Part shown: positions 51,470 through 61,064 of the stretch, one piece after another
How positions within the stretch are numbered: position 1 is the first letter of the stretch
Layout of the letters: every line of letters begins with the position of its first letter
Assembly: GCA_039621445.1 (NCBI GenBank)
Contig: CP154955.1
Span: 50,683,384 to 50,747,383 of the forward strand
Length of the DNA: 64,000 nt
Direction of reading: 5' to 3'
Source: Euglena gracilis
Taxonomy: Eukaryota; Euglenida; Euglenophyceae; Euglenales
Notes under the pieces: generated by a model
Seen by the model: the letters and a program-made list of their open reading frames with translations, nothing else
The model's database searches: none
Told to the model about the DNA's origin: nothing
Made by a program: the position numbers and the translations under genes

Positions 51470-51600
51470 AAGCGATTAACTGGGGGGCTCACAAGCGATT
51501 AACCGTTTTTCTGTTATCCATGGTTAATTGTACCCCCACAAACAAACGATTAACCGGGGGGTCACAAGCGATTAACCGTTTTTCGATTAACCATCCTACC
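51470..51600 (-). repeat. AATTAACC repeat, block B inverted
   Basis: Inverse copy of 47896-48030, directly left of the palindromic array of the recombinase element. Confidence 0.8.
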
Positions 51601-52341
51601 TTGTGCCTGCCCTGAAATTTGTGGTCATGAACACAAATTTCAGGGCAGGCATCTGTGGCTAGCCACAAATTTCAGGGCAGGCATTCGTGGTCAGCCACGA
51701 ATTTCAGGGCAAGCATTCGTGGCCAGCCACAAGTACCAGCAAGGTTCAATTGTGTCTCACTCGTTGAGGACCTGCTAGCCTCACAACATTGTCAGAGTCT
51801 TTGCTTTCCGTGAATGTGAATTTGCTTCAATGTGTTGGCCTGCACACATGATAAAGTACCGAATGCCTTTGCTGAAATTTGTGGTGGGCCACGAATGCCT
51901 CCCTGAAATTTGTTCGCCCACAGATGACCGCGGTAACTTTCGCTATTCTCCGAATGGAATGCCTCGCCGAATTAAATCCGCGGAGGCTGGCAAATTGAGG
52001 AATTCAATCCACTTTAATTCCCTCGAGATTTAACGTCCATGCGAGATAAGCAGCTCTGCCCTCCAACCAGTTGGCCATGTCCACGCTCTATCTCCCGACT
52101 CCCCATCAAACAAGAAAACGGAAATGAACAGAAAAGCAAGCCACCGGGGTGGAATATATTGCAGAAAGCAAAAAATCATGGGAGGCGGCAGGCTTTACAC
52201 AAAAAGGAACCATATTTAGGTGGACACCACAAATCCTAGCAATGAAAGTAGGAGGCCAGATCGTAGGCATCACACTCCACTTTTTTTGTCTCCACACATT
52301 TTGGATTTTTTGGAATGCAGACCTCACAAAGGAATTATCGC

Positions 52342-52411
52342 CCTGTAATACGTGTTCACCCTGAACACGATTATCAGGGCATGAAATCGGGTTCAGGAAT
52401 TATCGCCCTGT
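52342..52411 (+). repeat. 70-bp direct repeat, left copy
   Basis: Paired with 53336-53405. The unit GGAATTATCGCCCTGTAAT occurs on both sides of the palindrome in this copy. Confidence 0.85.
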
Positions 52412-52639
52412 AATTTGTGTTCACCCGGAAAACGAGATATGGCGCCCCCCCCCAAAACCCCCACCATGCTTGGCCTTACGCTGATGTTCGGCTTAGAGCT
52501 TAACAGTTGCTCTTCATTGTCCCTCAGTCTTTTTGTAATGGCAAATAAAGCCGCAAACACAACGGACAGAATGTTGCCGCAACCCCAAAAATTTGCTGAA
52601 TTTTTGGCCACAATCAAGCAGGTTTGGGATAAAAAAAGA

Positions 52640-53325
52640 ACCCTGCTGTTGACCCCCTGCACCGGGCTACCAAAAAGAAAGCATCCGGGACGGAAGGGAC
52701 GGAGCAAGCCACATTCACACACCTCCTTGAATTTGAGGAAGTGTGTGGTGTGCTTGGCGCCGTCCACGGCGAACTGGACTCTTTCCTTTGTGCTTGGGCA
52801 GCTTGGGTGATTGATCCTCCATTGTTGTTCGATGGACAAGCGGTCATCAAACAATGTGAGGACCAGCGCCGGGCACAGTGTGGCCAAAAATTCAGATTCC
52901 GACAACTGAAAGCATCCACGTTCAGGGGATACCTGAACGCCGTTGCCCGAATTCAAGCCTCATCAAAGCCAGAAACCCTGTTTATACCATCCTCTGAAAC
53001 GCAACTCCAACAGCCGCAAAAATTAATGGCGGCTGCTCTCACCCGCGAGGCAACCAAAAAAGCCATTGGTGAGGCTCCTCCCGAGGAAATTCTACAACCT
53101 CCAAAACTTCATCCTCGACACACGGCATCCTCGACACGGTGCAATGGAGCAAACTGTTTGAGGCTCAACGGGCAAACATTTTGAGCATGGGTTTATGCAC
53201 CGGATATCGCAGCGAAGTGCTTCGGAGGTTGCAAGTGGATTCGTTCGCCGAATCCAAGATGGAGGATGGTCGTAAGATGCTTTTGGGGCGTTTTTTTTGC
53301 CAAAATTTTCAAAAATGCTGAACCC
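52640..53325 (+). pseudogene. Tyrosine recombinase (Crypton-like), frameshifted
   Basis: The first part (about 52640-53139) reads FTHLLEFEEVCGVLGAVHGE, SFLCAWAAWVID, and LKASTFRGYLNAVARIQ, a helical core-binding domain. The second part, in another frame from 53139, reads WSKLFEAQRANILSMGLC then TGYRSEVLRRLQVDSF, which fits the catalytic-Arg box (TGxRxxE) of tyrosine recombinases. The His-x-x-Arg and Tyr boxes were not found, so it is truncated or broken. The N-terminal domain is homologous by eye to 61746-61240 (FLEYIDVCNRHGVVFGSLDE, FRTYVNAVSNIYK). Confidence 0.6.
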
Positions 53326-53405
53326 GATTTCATGACCTGTAATTTGTGTTCACCCTGAACACGATTATCAGGGCATGAAATCGGGTTCAGGAATTATCGC
53401 CCTGT
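53318..53405 (+). repeat. 70-bp direct repeat, right copy, with an added inverted arm
   Basis: Repeat at 53336-53405. The preceding CTGAACCCGATTTCATG pairs with CATGAAATCGGGTTCAG inside the repeat. Confidence 0.85.
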
Positions 53406-53684
53406 GTTCACAACCCCGAATTACAGGGCAGGCGCAGGGCCTCTGAACACGGTTAAAAAAAAGAAAGAAAGAAACCAGCACAAGGCAAGCCTGTTGAAAT
53501 ACGAAAAAGTGTCGAACTTAATCAATCTTGTTCTCAGTCATCTCACACCTTCTGACATGTCCAGGGGTCTCCTGGGATCCCCATTGGGGGCAGACCTTCA
53601 CAAAATCTCCAGGATTCAATTGAGAAATCACCTAAGCAGAAAAAATTCAAAAACTTGGCCACGGGCTTTTCTGAAAACATGCTT

Positions 53685-53870
53685 CGTCATACACCCCCCC
53701 CCATATTGTCCCCCCCCCCCATATTGTCCCTCGGCCCCGGCCGACGGGGGTTTTTTTTGGCTCGGCCAATGAAATTCCTTTGGTACCCCCATATTGTCCC
53801 CCCCCATATTGTCCGGTCGGGCCTCCCGGGGGGAAGTCGGTGGGGCAATAAGGGGAGGGGGGCACATCCA
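53685..53870. mobile_element. Foldback-type repeat, word ATATTGTCC
   Basis: CCCCATATTGTCC occurs four times between C runs; the right side carries GGGGCAATAAGGGGAGGGGG. It includes a GGCCCCGGCCGACGGGG core. Short, no coding capacity. Confidence 0.55.
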
Positions 53871-54008
53871 CCTGAAACTGCATCAGCAATTAGAAACTTG
53901 AATGTAACTCGCAACTCGAAATGCGTCCATTCCTCAGAAGCCAGAGAATCAGAATCTGAAAAGATGCTGCCATTGACCATAGCTTCATCTTTTTAAGGTC
54001 CAAATACC

Positions 54009-54559
54009 ATGCCCCCCCCCCTAGTTAGTCACCCCCCCCTATTAGTCACCCTTGGGCCCCAGAAATTTTTTTCCAAAGGGAATATTTTTCTTTAAGAAAA
54101 ACACCGAATTTGGCCATCGGAATGTTTTTTTGATGGTTGCCATCTATGAAAAGTGCCCTGGAATGCCCAAAAACAACCTTGAAACCCCCAAGAATTTGGG
54201 CAGGGGGCAAAATTTGGGCATAAATTGACCCCCCCCCCCGAGTTAGTCACCCCCCCTGTTGGTCCTCCTCGCCCGAATTCCCCTCCCAAGGGGGGTGCGG
54301 CCCCCGTGCCCCCCCCCCCCCCGTGCCCCCCCCCCCGTGACCCCCCCGTGACCCGCAAATGAGGGGTGCGAAATTTTTGACTGTGCAAGGAGGTTTGCAA
54401 TCGATGGGCAGCGATTTGTGCCTTCCATGTTCTCACCGAGTCCACCCACAAGGTCCCCGAAACTGCCATTTGCCCCCCGTGACCCCCCCCCCCGTGACCC
54501 CCCCCCCCGTGACCCCCCCCGTGACCCGAGGGGGTGACTAACTGGGGGGGGGGGCACGG
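54009..54559. mobile_element. Foldback element, word AGTTAGTCACC
   Basis: The left end CATGCCCCCCCCCC + TAGTTAGTCACCCCC is matched by GGGGGTGACTAACT + GGGGGGGGGGGCACGGTA on the right. The word recurs internally (CCGAGTTAGTCACC, TATTAGTCACCC). GTGACCCCCC arrays at 54300-54355 and 54470-54530 appear to be expansions inside the right half. Confidence 0.7.
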
Positions 54560-54696
54560 TAGCCATCAGCGTGTGCTTTGGCGCGCAGAGTGACAAGAGA
54601 CACTTCGGGTCCACATCCTTTGCACGTCCGAACATAACACTTCTTGCCACACTTCTCCCCCTATTTTTGGTTTCCTCGGGCAAGAACATTTGTTGA

Positions 54697-55083
54697 CAGC
54701 AAATAAAGAAGGCAAGAAACAAAAATGGAAGTTCTGAAGAAAACCAACATCAAAGGATAAAGTGTCATCAGACTTGAAACTTGTGATCCCACCAGGGGCC
54801 ATACCTTAACAAGTAGCCCCACCAAGGGCCTGTCACCGTGTTGCAGGCAGGCCTCTGTTCGATTGAGTGTGGATTTGTTTAGAGCAAAGGCCTGAGTGGA
54901 CTGCATGTGGTGATACTAACCCTGTTTACACAACACAAGAAGTTCGTGTATTTCCACTTCATTTCAACCCTGTCTTTCATCATAACTATCCCGCACCGCT
55001 TCCACCGGAAATGGCATTGCGACACTGAAGGAGAAGGATTAGGAATGCAAGCAATTTTTTCCGTGGGGTGAATCATAATATTT
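54697..55083 (-). repeat. ~400-bp direct repeat, copy 2
   Basis: See 49187-49590. Same orientation, about 5.5 kb apart, several indels. Confidence 0.75.
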
Positions 55084-55110
55084 TTTAAAAAAAATTGAAT
55101 GAGGAAAATT

Positions 55111-55181
55111 TGCGCACAGTGGGGTTGAACCCACGACCTCACAGTCACGGACTGGACGCTGCCCAACTGAGCCATGTGTAC
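55111..55181 (-). pseudogene. tRNA-like sequence
   Basis: D arm GCTC and a T-arm region GTGGG TTCAAC CCCAC with one base missing from the loop, and an acceptor with one mismatch. The anticodon arm is poor. Like the copies at 48290 and 49768, it is best read as a tRNA-derived repeat. Confidence 0.5.
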
Positions 55182-55215
55182 GATGCATTTCACAACATCA
55201 CAAAAAGAAAAGGAC

Positions 55216-55420
55216 TACCCCCCCCCTTTATTTGAGCACACCCACGGGCCAACGGACCCCCCAAATGCTCAAATAAGGGGGGGGTCAAATAAGGGGGGGT
55301 CAAAAATTCCTTTGGAAAGCGGGCAAAAAAAATTTTCGGCGCCTTCGGCGCATGAAAAAAAAAATTTCCCCGGACCCAAATGCTCAATTAAGGGGGGGGG
55401 GTCAAATAAAGGGGGGGGTA
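55216..55420. mobile_element. Foldback element, word TTTATTTGA
   Basis: 205 bp with ends TACCCCCCCCCTTTATTTGA / TCAAATAAAGGGGGGGGTA. The word recurs in inverse at 55274 and 55290 beside G runs. The core has TTTTCGGCGCCTTCGGCGC. No coding capacity. Confidence 0.78.
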
Positions 55421-55808
55421 CTTGAACAAATGAATTGGAAGAGAGAGTTTTGGAAGACAGAACACCAAATTTTGAGAAAATGCCACATTTTGAAAGTGGT
55501 CCATATGTTGTTTTTTTGTTGCAGTTAATGTGGTTCATGGTACACCTAAAAGATCCCGACGTACATGGTGCACCTGAGTACCCAGAAACAGGACTTGCCC
55601 AGTTCGCGACCAGAACACATATAATTTCTCATCGCGGCCAGCCAGACCTCCTCCTCCTCCTCTTTCAGATCCTCAACACTGAATCCAGCCAGACCTCCTC
55701 CTCCACTAAATCCCCCCAGCCAACCGTGGCTGGCCAGACCTCCTCCTTTTTTTTTGCCAGCCAGCCAGCCTCGGCTAGCCGCGGCTAGCCAGATACCCCA
55801 GCTCCTTC

Positions 55809-56492
55809 GCCCGGCAGACAATAAACTCTGGCTGGTACTTGGAGCACATTGCAATGTGCTCTGCATTACAAGAAATTGTCACAGAATATGCAGCAACAGG
55901 CCGGGAGGGGCCGCTGTTCAATGGTGATGTTCCACAAAATCCAAAACCTGTCTCAGTTTTTGAATATCTTGAATGAATTTTTTGGTTGCAGGGAAGAGGG
56001 GGACTTGTCTCCTGTGGCGATATTGAGGAAAACCCTGGCCCTCGAAAGGGGTGGCCCAACAAAGGCCACCATGCCAGGAGACAGCACAATGAGCCGGCAC
56101 TCGGAGCCAAAAATCTCTGGGCAATTGAGGTTTATGCACCTGTCCCTGCCCACTCGACACCTCCACCAACCTCGTCTGTCACAGCTCTGGTGGTGATGGA
56201 AACTGATGGCGCAGTGCCGCTGTTTGTGCTCGGGTGCAGACGGCAAGGAACTCCTTTTTCTCGGCCCTATCCATTGCTTGAACCGATTTGGGACGCCATC
56301 GCTCATGACGTAGTTGCGCAATTAAACTCAGTATCTGAAAAACTACAACCGGCACCCTTCATGGAAGTCATATCCCTCACCCCCCCCCCAAAGTGGCACC
56401 GTGGGACCCCAAAATGCCACTCTAGCAGGAGGACACTTTGGGGGGGGTCAAATTTTGGCCTTCGGCGCCTTTGGCGCCAAAGGAAATAGCCA
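55809..56492 (+). CDS. Coding segment with a 2A-like ribosome-skipping motif
   Basis: From an acceptor-like CGCCCGGCAG (or ATG 55854) the frame reads SGWYLEHIAMCSALQEIVTE, TGREGPLFNGDVPQNPKPVS. A TGA at 55974 follows, but a 36-nt GT-AG segment (55956-55991) spans it and its removal keeps phase, giving PVSGRGGLVSCGDIEENPGP and then RKGWPNKGHH. DIEENPGP with the preceding SCG matches the 2A consensus (DxExNPGP), at which ribosomes skip one peptide bond. After it come about 110 further plausible residues (EPIWDAIAHDVVAQLNSVSE). 2A-like motifs occur near the N-termini of some non-LTR retrotransposon proteins and a few host genes; which applies here is unknown. The intron and start are inferred. 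Confidence 0.5.
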
Positions 56493-56710
56493 TTTTGGGG
56501 GGGCATGGAGGTCGGCAGCCACCCCCCCCCCCTGGTGGTCGGACCCCCTCGGCACGGCAAAATGGGGACCCCCCCCTGGTCAGCCGACCCCCTCGGCACG
56601 GCATGCCCAACCATACCAATGCATTTTCCTTTGGGAAATTCCGGCTGTCCGCCACGCCCCCCCCCCCCCTGGGGGACTGGCCCCCTTGGCACAGCACCAA
56701 TTCTCTAGCC
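56370..56710. repeat. G/C-run repeat, word CTCGGCACGGCA
   Basis: CCCCCTCGGCACGGCA occurs at 56546 and 56589 with a related CCTTGGCACAGCA at 56684. TTCGGCGCCTTTGGCGCCAA is in the core. It overlaps the end of the frame above. Confidence 0.55.
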
Positions 56711-57115
56711 AGGGCTGTGCTTAATTCTTGGAAGTATCTTGCTGTCCAGCTCTCCCACGTGGCGTGCAATCTTGCTGGGGACAGAGCCCAGAGGAGCTGA
56801 CAGAGAATGGCACAGATGCCCATCATCCATATTCCCTCTGACGGTGGTTGAACGTAGTTATCCAAGGGGGCTCCCCCCATTCTCTGCTGCCGAACGGCAC
56901 TCTAAAAAGACATCCCACTGCTATGACCGTCTGATTTCCTCCTTTTTTCGGCTGAAATAAGTTCACAGGCACCCTCCAAGAAGAAACAAACATCCCACCA
57001 CAGTTCATCGGTCAGCTCTGGGTCTTCCTCAAGATCAACCTCTGTCATAGACACCTCCCCTGGTTGTGCGTCTGCACCTGCAGTTGCTCTTCGTTTGCCG
57101 GTGGGCTATCAGGGA
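56690..57115 (-). pseudogene. Candidate minus-strand coding remnant
   Basis: Two adjoining readings look protein-like: MTEVDLEEDPELTDELWWDV, FFLEGACELISAEKRRKS (57050-56935) and PPSEGIWMMGICAILCQLLW, ARLHATWESWTARYFQELS (56870-56730). They are in different frames and not joined by a clear intron. Family not recognised. Confidence 0.3.
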
Positions 57116-57408
57116 ATGAAAATAGAAATCACAGACAAAAGGGGGGAACACACGTTATGCGACGCCGTTTGCCCCACTGTCGAGAAGAAACACGCAACAA
57201 TTTCACATCCGCTGTCACCCCTTGGTGAAGGAACAAATCTCCAGCCGATGGACCACCTCACCTTGGAGTCCAGTGGTGAAGCCCACCACCAGAACGTTGG
57301 CTCTTTGAGCCTCATAAGGATCGGTCCAACTCTTCAGGCTGCAAAATGTCAGCTGGAGGCCGAACCACTGAGGAAACAGCCTTCTTCGCCCTTTCGCGCT
57401 CCCGCAGT
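57116..57408. other. No feature identified
   Basis: Short spacer before the repeat at 57409; no convincing coding or structural signal. Confidence 0.4.
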
Positions 57409-58135
57409 GCCCTAATAAGTGCGCACCCCTTGGGTTCCGAACCTACGTCCTTAAAATGCGCGCACCCTCTCACTTATTGGGGGGGGGTTACTCCGAGTGT
57501 GCGGATGCAATGCAGCCGGTCCACACGGGTCCCCTTGTTGCACTCCTGATTTGCTTTAGAGTGAGGTCTTTCCCACGTACAACTGAGAATGACGAGCATA
57601 TCAGCTCTCCAGCCAAGGGAGCATGGAGGGACCTCTCAGCAACTTCAATCAACAAAAGAGAGCGCGAACCTCGTTCAAGCGGGTCGGGCCTTACCAAAGG
57701 AGTAGCCCCCCTAGGTGACCTCCCAACGGATCCAGGCAAAGTGACTTCCTATTCCTTGTCTCCCACAATGGTGAAACAAAACTGGTGGACGGAGGAAGTG
57801 TTAAAGGTGCGAGCAGACCTGCTATTATCTGGGTTGGCAGGAAATGATGCTGTCCGTTTCACGTGCCAGCGGAGGCCACTTTACAGGCATCAAGGCATTG
57901 CCTGAACGGTGAACTGAATGTGTGGCGACGGCAACAATTGTAGCAAGTTGCAAGCCTTCCGGACTCCTGTGGCGCGCTCCTCCCACATGGCAGACGCAAA
58001 ATCGGGTTTCCTCCCGGGTGGCGGACTGGTAAACCTCCCCCTAATAAGTGCCCTAATTGTGCGCAGTGCCCCAATAAGTGCGCACCCCAAGGGGCCGAAA
58101 CTACCGCCCTAAAAAGTGCGCACCCCCCCCCCGAA
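57409..58135 (+). repeat. Pair of ~62-bp direct repeats enclosing a conserved-frame segment
   Basis: 57409-57470 and 58067-58130 share CAGTGCCC(T/C)AATAAGTGCGCACCCC, then CCGAA...CTAC and a second GCGCACC. The enclosed 57665-57890 is the inverse copy of 46793-47010. The word AATAAGTGCGCACC beside C/G runs links this to the G/C-run foldback repeats and to 26100-26160. Confidence 0.65.
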
Positions 58136-58368
58136 TGAGAAATCACTGTCGCATCTCAGGTAGGAAAGCACACACAATTCTCAGAACTGTCCTTCTCAAA
58201 CCAAATATTTTTATCATCCAAGTCCAAATTTGACACATAAATCACTTGACTAAAAATAGAAAAATAAAATAAATACAAATGAAATAAAAAATGGGGGGAA
58301 ATTGAAAAGGAGTGGGGGTGACATCAGAATTTTTGGCTTTGCCCTAAAAAGTTGTCTTTGGAAAGGCA

Positions 58369-58431
58369 GTTGAATGCGTTCGAGAAATCCAGCTTCATCT
58401 ACGAGCTGCTGATTTCCCATTCTGATCAAGG
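58369..58431 (+). CDS. Candidate exon, unknown
   Basis: Reads RQLNAFEKSSFIYELLISHS then DQ before a good donor (CAAG|GTACAC). Immediately downstream, 58490-58690 is open in the same frame (RVSGRNLLRRLLFKGG). No family recognised. Confidence 0.25.
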
Positions 58432-58685
58432 TACACGCGTCCCCAATGTGGCCAAGGAGTGACGGACCTCCGGGTGGCGCATTAACACTTTGGCCACCAA
58501 GCGACGTAGAGTCTCCGGCCGCAATCTGCTGCGTCGCCTCCTCTTCAAGGGAGGTTCGGCACGTCTAACAAGGACCCTCGGCCACCATGGGGGGGGGTCC
58601 CATTTTGCCAACACCATTGCCAATGAAGGTGAGGGTGCCATCATCCATCCCTCCATAGCAGGGGATGCTAAGGGGGTGCGTCATA

Positions 58686-59260
58686 CTTGCAGTTAGTGCG
58701 ACCGGAAAAATTGTTTCCGTGCGCCGCGACCACCGCCGAAAAAAAATTTTGTAACCGGCAGCGCCGCGGCAAAAAATTTTCTGTGCGCCGCGAATGCCGC
58801 GGCACTGGTTTATGTGTGCGCCGCGACCGCCGCGGAAACTTTTGAAGTTTGTGCCGCGACCGCCGCGGCAATTGTCTTTTTAAATTGTGCCTAGCCTCTT
58901 TGATACTTTCTCGACCATGGCTGAGAAGGGTATTTGGCAGCAGGGAGTGAACTTTTACACAAGTGTTCTTGTTTGTTTTCACAGATCAGCTTTCACCATC
59001 TATCAATTTAATTGTTTCCACCAAAAAATGTTGGGTGTTGTGTTGCTGCCAATACGTTCTTGAGCTCCGGGCAGAAAATTTTTTGTGCCGCAACCACCGC
59101 AGATTTTTTCCCTTGCGCCGCGACCACCGCGGCAATAAATTTTGCTTGTGCCGCAACAGCCGCGGCAAAAATCTTTCTGTGCGCCGCGACCACCGCGGAA
59201 AATTTTTTTTTGCGACACGGCATGAGCGACGCGGCGCACTAACTACCAGTATGGGGTGCG
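58686..59260. mobile_element. 575-bp foldback element with GCGCCGCGACCACCGCGG units
   Basis: Inverted ends CATACTTGCAGTTAGTGCG (58682-58700) and CGCACTAACTACCAGTATG (59237-59256). Each side carries several ~30-33-bp units made of GCGCCGCGACCACCGCGGCA plus an AAAATTTT spacer; the centre (58880-59070) is unique. No coding capacity beyond the Ala-rich readings of the units. Confidence 0.68.
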
Positions 59261-59578
59261 TAGCATTGCGGAAGAAATATTGAAATATTTCATTTGAAAT
59301 ATTTCCTGAAATTTCGGAATTGTATTTTCCCCTTGGTGAACGGTTTGAAAAACGGATCCTTCTTGTCACCCCATTTGAAAAGGAAAAGCATGGCGAGGTC
59401 CTGGTGGAACCATCACCAAGGAAACATTTTCATTTTTCGAAGTATTTCCAAAATGTACCACGTTGAAAATCATGGAGCTATTCCGCTCTTTCCATTGGGT
59501 GAAGGGGACCCGGGTAGGGTGATTTCACATTCCCTCAATTCACGGCTTCTGCATAAATCAATATTTGTTTGTCTGCAG

Positions 59579-59712
59579 TTTTTATTTCTTGCCCGTCATG
59601 GCTGCAGCGTTGACACTCGTGCACGCTGCTCCATCGGGTGCATCCCTGTATTTGTTTGACCGGTCGGAGAACAAGTTCACAGGCAAAGGAACCGTGGGAT
59701 GTGCGATTGTGG
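59579..59712 (+). CDS. Candidate first exon, WH1/FKBP15-like
   Basis: Acceptor TTGTCTGCAG and donor GTGG|GTTTG. From ATG 59598 it reads MAAALTLVHAAPSGASLYLF then DRSENKFTGKGTVGCAIVG. The pattern (L-VHA, a Y/F strand, GKxxVGCAIVG) resembles the start of WH1-type domains such as that of FKBP15, but the match is short and no second exon was found. Treat the family as a suggestion. Confidence 0.35.
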
Positions 59713-61064
59713 GTTTGTTTTGTTGTCTCGGGCCCCCTTCTCATCCCACTGCAATGTTGACACCAATCCAATGGGGCGCAGGTGCAACAGGGGGGGCTCG
59801 GGACCCCCCATGTCAAGTTCGCAACTTTACCTGACAGTCAAGTTCGTGAGGGGGGGGGGTCCCGAGCCAAGGGCGCCGGAGTTTTTTTTTAATTTTTTTG
59901 TAACAAAAATTTTCGCTATTTTTTTGGGTGGTCAAGTTTAACTTTGGCCAGGCACAATGAGGGGGGGGTCCCAAACCCCCTTGTTAAGTTGCGAACTTTA
60001 CTTTACAAGCGGGGGAGGGGGTGGGTCTCGGGATTTGAATTTGACCACCTGGTCCCCCAACGTTGACACCCCTTCAAATTGAAGCCAATCCCCAGGACAT
60101 TTGAAGCTTTTGGAAAGGAATTTTGAACCTTTTTTTGGCATGGATGTCGAAAATTTTATTTGCTTTCAAGCTCTTGCCAAGAGTCTGTGCATCTATCATC
60201 AGTGTAAATCATTATGCTTCCCCCCGTGCGCACGTCCCCCCGCGTCCCCCCACGCCCCCCTTCGGCCATAGGATGTCAGCGTCAAAGAAGTGGGTGTTCC
60301 CCCCGCGTCCCCCCCGCGTCCCCCCCCCCGCGCCCCCCCCCGTCCCCCCCCCCGTCCCAGATTTTGGCCAGGCACGTTTTTTGGTTGACCAAAGGAAAAT
60401 TACATACAAATTTGGGGGCCACAGTTCCCCCCGCGTCCCCCCCCCCGCGTCCCCAACCACCCCCGAAGGCATGTTGGGGTGTTGGCACTCCCCACCACCT
60501 CCACCCCCACTCCATAAGTCCATCTCCAATTGCTTTGAGCTGCAGAGGGGTTGAGGTTGAGGTAGAGGTTTTGCCACCTCCTCTCTCTGGTTCCAAATTG
60601 TTGTTGATGGGGGAGTGTGTGGTGTGGGTGTGTGTTTGGCAGAGCTTGTTTCATTTCTCCACAGAGACAAGGTGCTGGGGGGAGGGTGTTTTGGACCCCC
60701 CCCGTTTTTCTGTCTTAAAACCGTTAACCGTTCACGGGCTTCCCCGTGAGGAAACGGGGTGCGTTCACGGGTGCGCACTACGGCACCCGTGAACGGACCC
60801 CGTTTTCACATATGCGCACCCGTGGTCGGTTCACGGGTGCACAGACGGCAGCCGTGGACGGAGTTTTACATAAAAAAAAAGGAAACACATTTACGCAGTA
60901 GGGAAGAGGATGTGAAACAAATGGCGACCTGGAGAACTTCAGGGGTGGCGGCAGGAATGCAAGAGGTGGCATAGGGAACTGACACGCGGCAAACTAAATT
61001 TCGGTGCGAGGCACATGCTCGCGATGCCTTTCGGCATGGTCAGAGGAACAACAGGACGGATAAC
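59713..61064. repeat. G/C-run repeats and palindromic words
   Basis: 59780-60040 repeats GTCAAGTTCGCAACTTTA-type words between C/G runs. 60222-60360 and 60420-60460 are CCCCGCGTCCCC arrays. 60720-60865 is a set of TTCACGGGTGCGCA / TGCGCACCCGTG palindromic words. No gene recognised. Confidence 0.55.

Larger units (their letters stand above)
51605..53450 (+). mobile_element. Tyrosine-recombinase element flanked by palindromic repeats
   Basis: Palindromes of the form CCCTGAAATTTGTG...CACAAATTTCAGGG form an array at 51605-51740. A 70-bp direct repeat occurs at 52342-52411 and 53336-53405 with only about 2-3 differences; it contains GTGTTCACCCTGAACAC and CAGGGCATGAAATCGGGTTC. Between the direct repeats is a broken recombinase gene. 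The 53318-53386 segment can form a hairpin with a 17-bp perfect outer stem (CTGAACCCGATTTCATG). The arrangement suggests a Crypton-like or otherwise circularising element whose repeats are recombination sites; limits are tentative. Confidence 0.55.

Noticed and set aside
51605-51740. Regular palindromic repeats suggestive of a CRISPR array
   Set aside because: Units vary, there are no unique spacers, and the context is eukaryotic; it fits a palindromic minisatellite.
60212-60792. Open frames of 190 codons on both strands
   Set aside because: Both are translations of CCCCGCGTCCCC arrays; no protein-like pattern.
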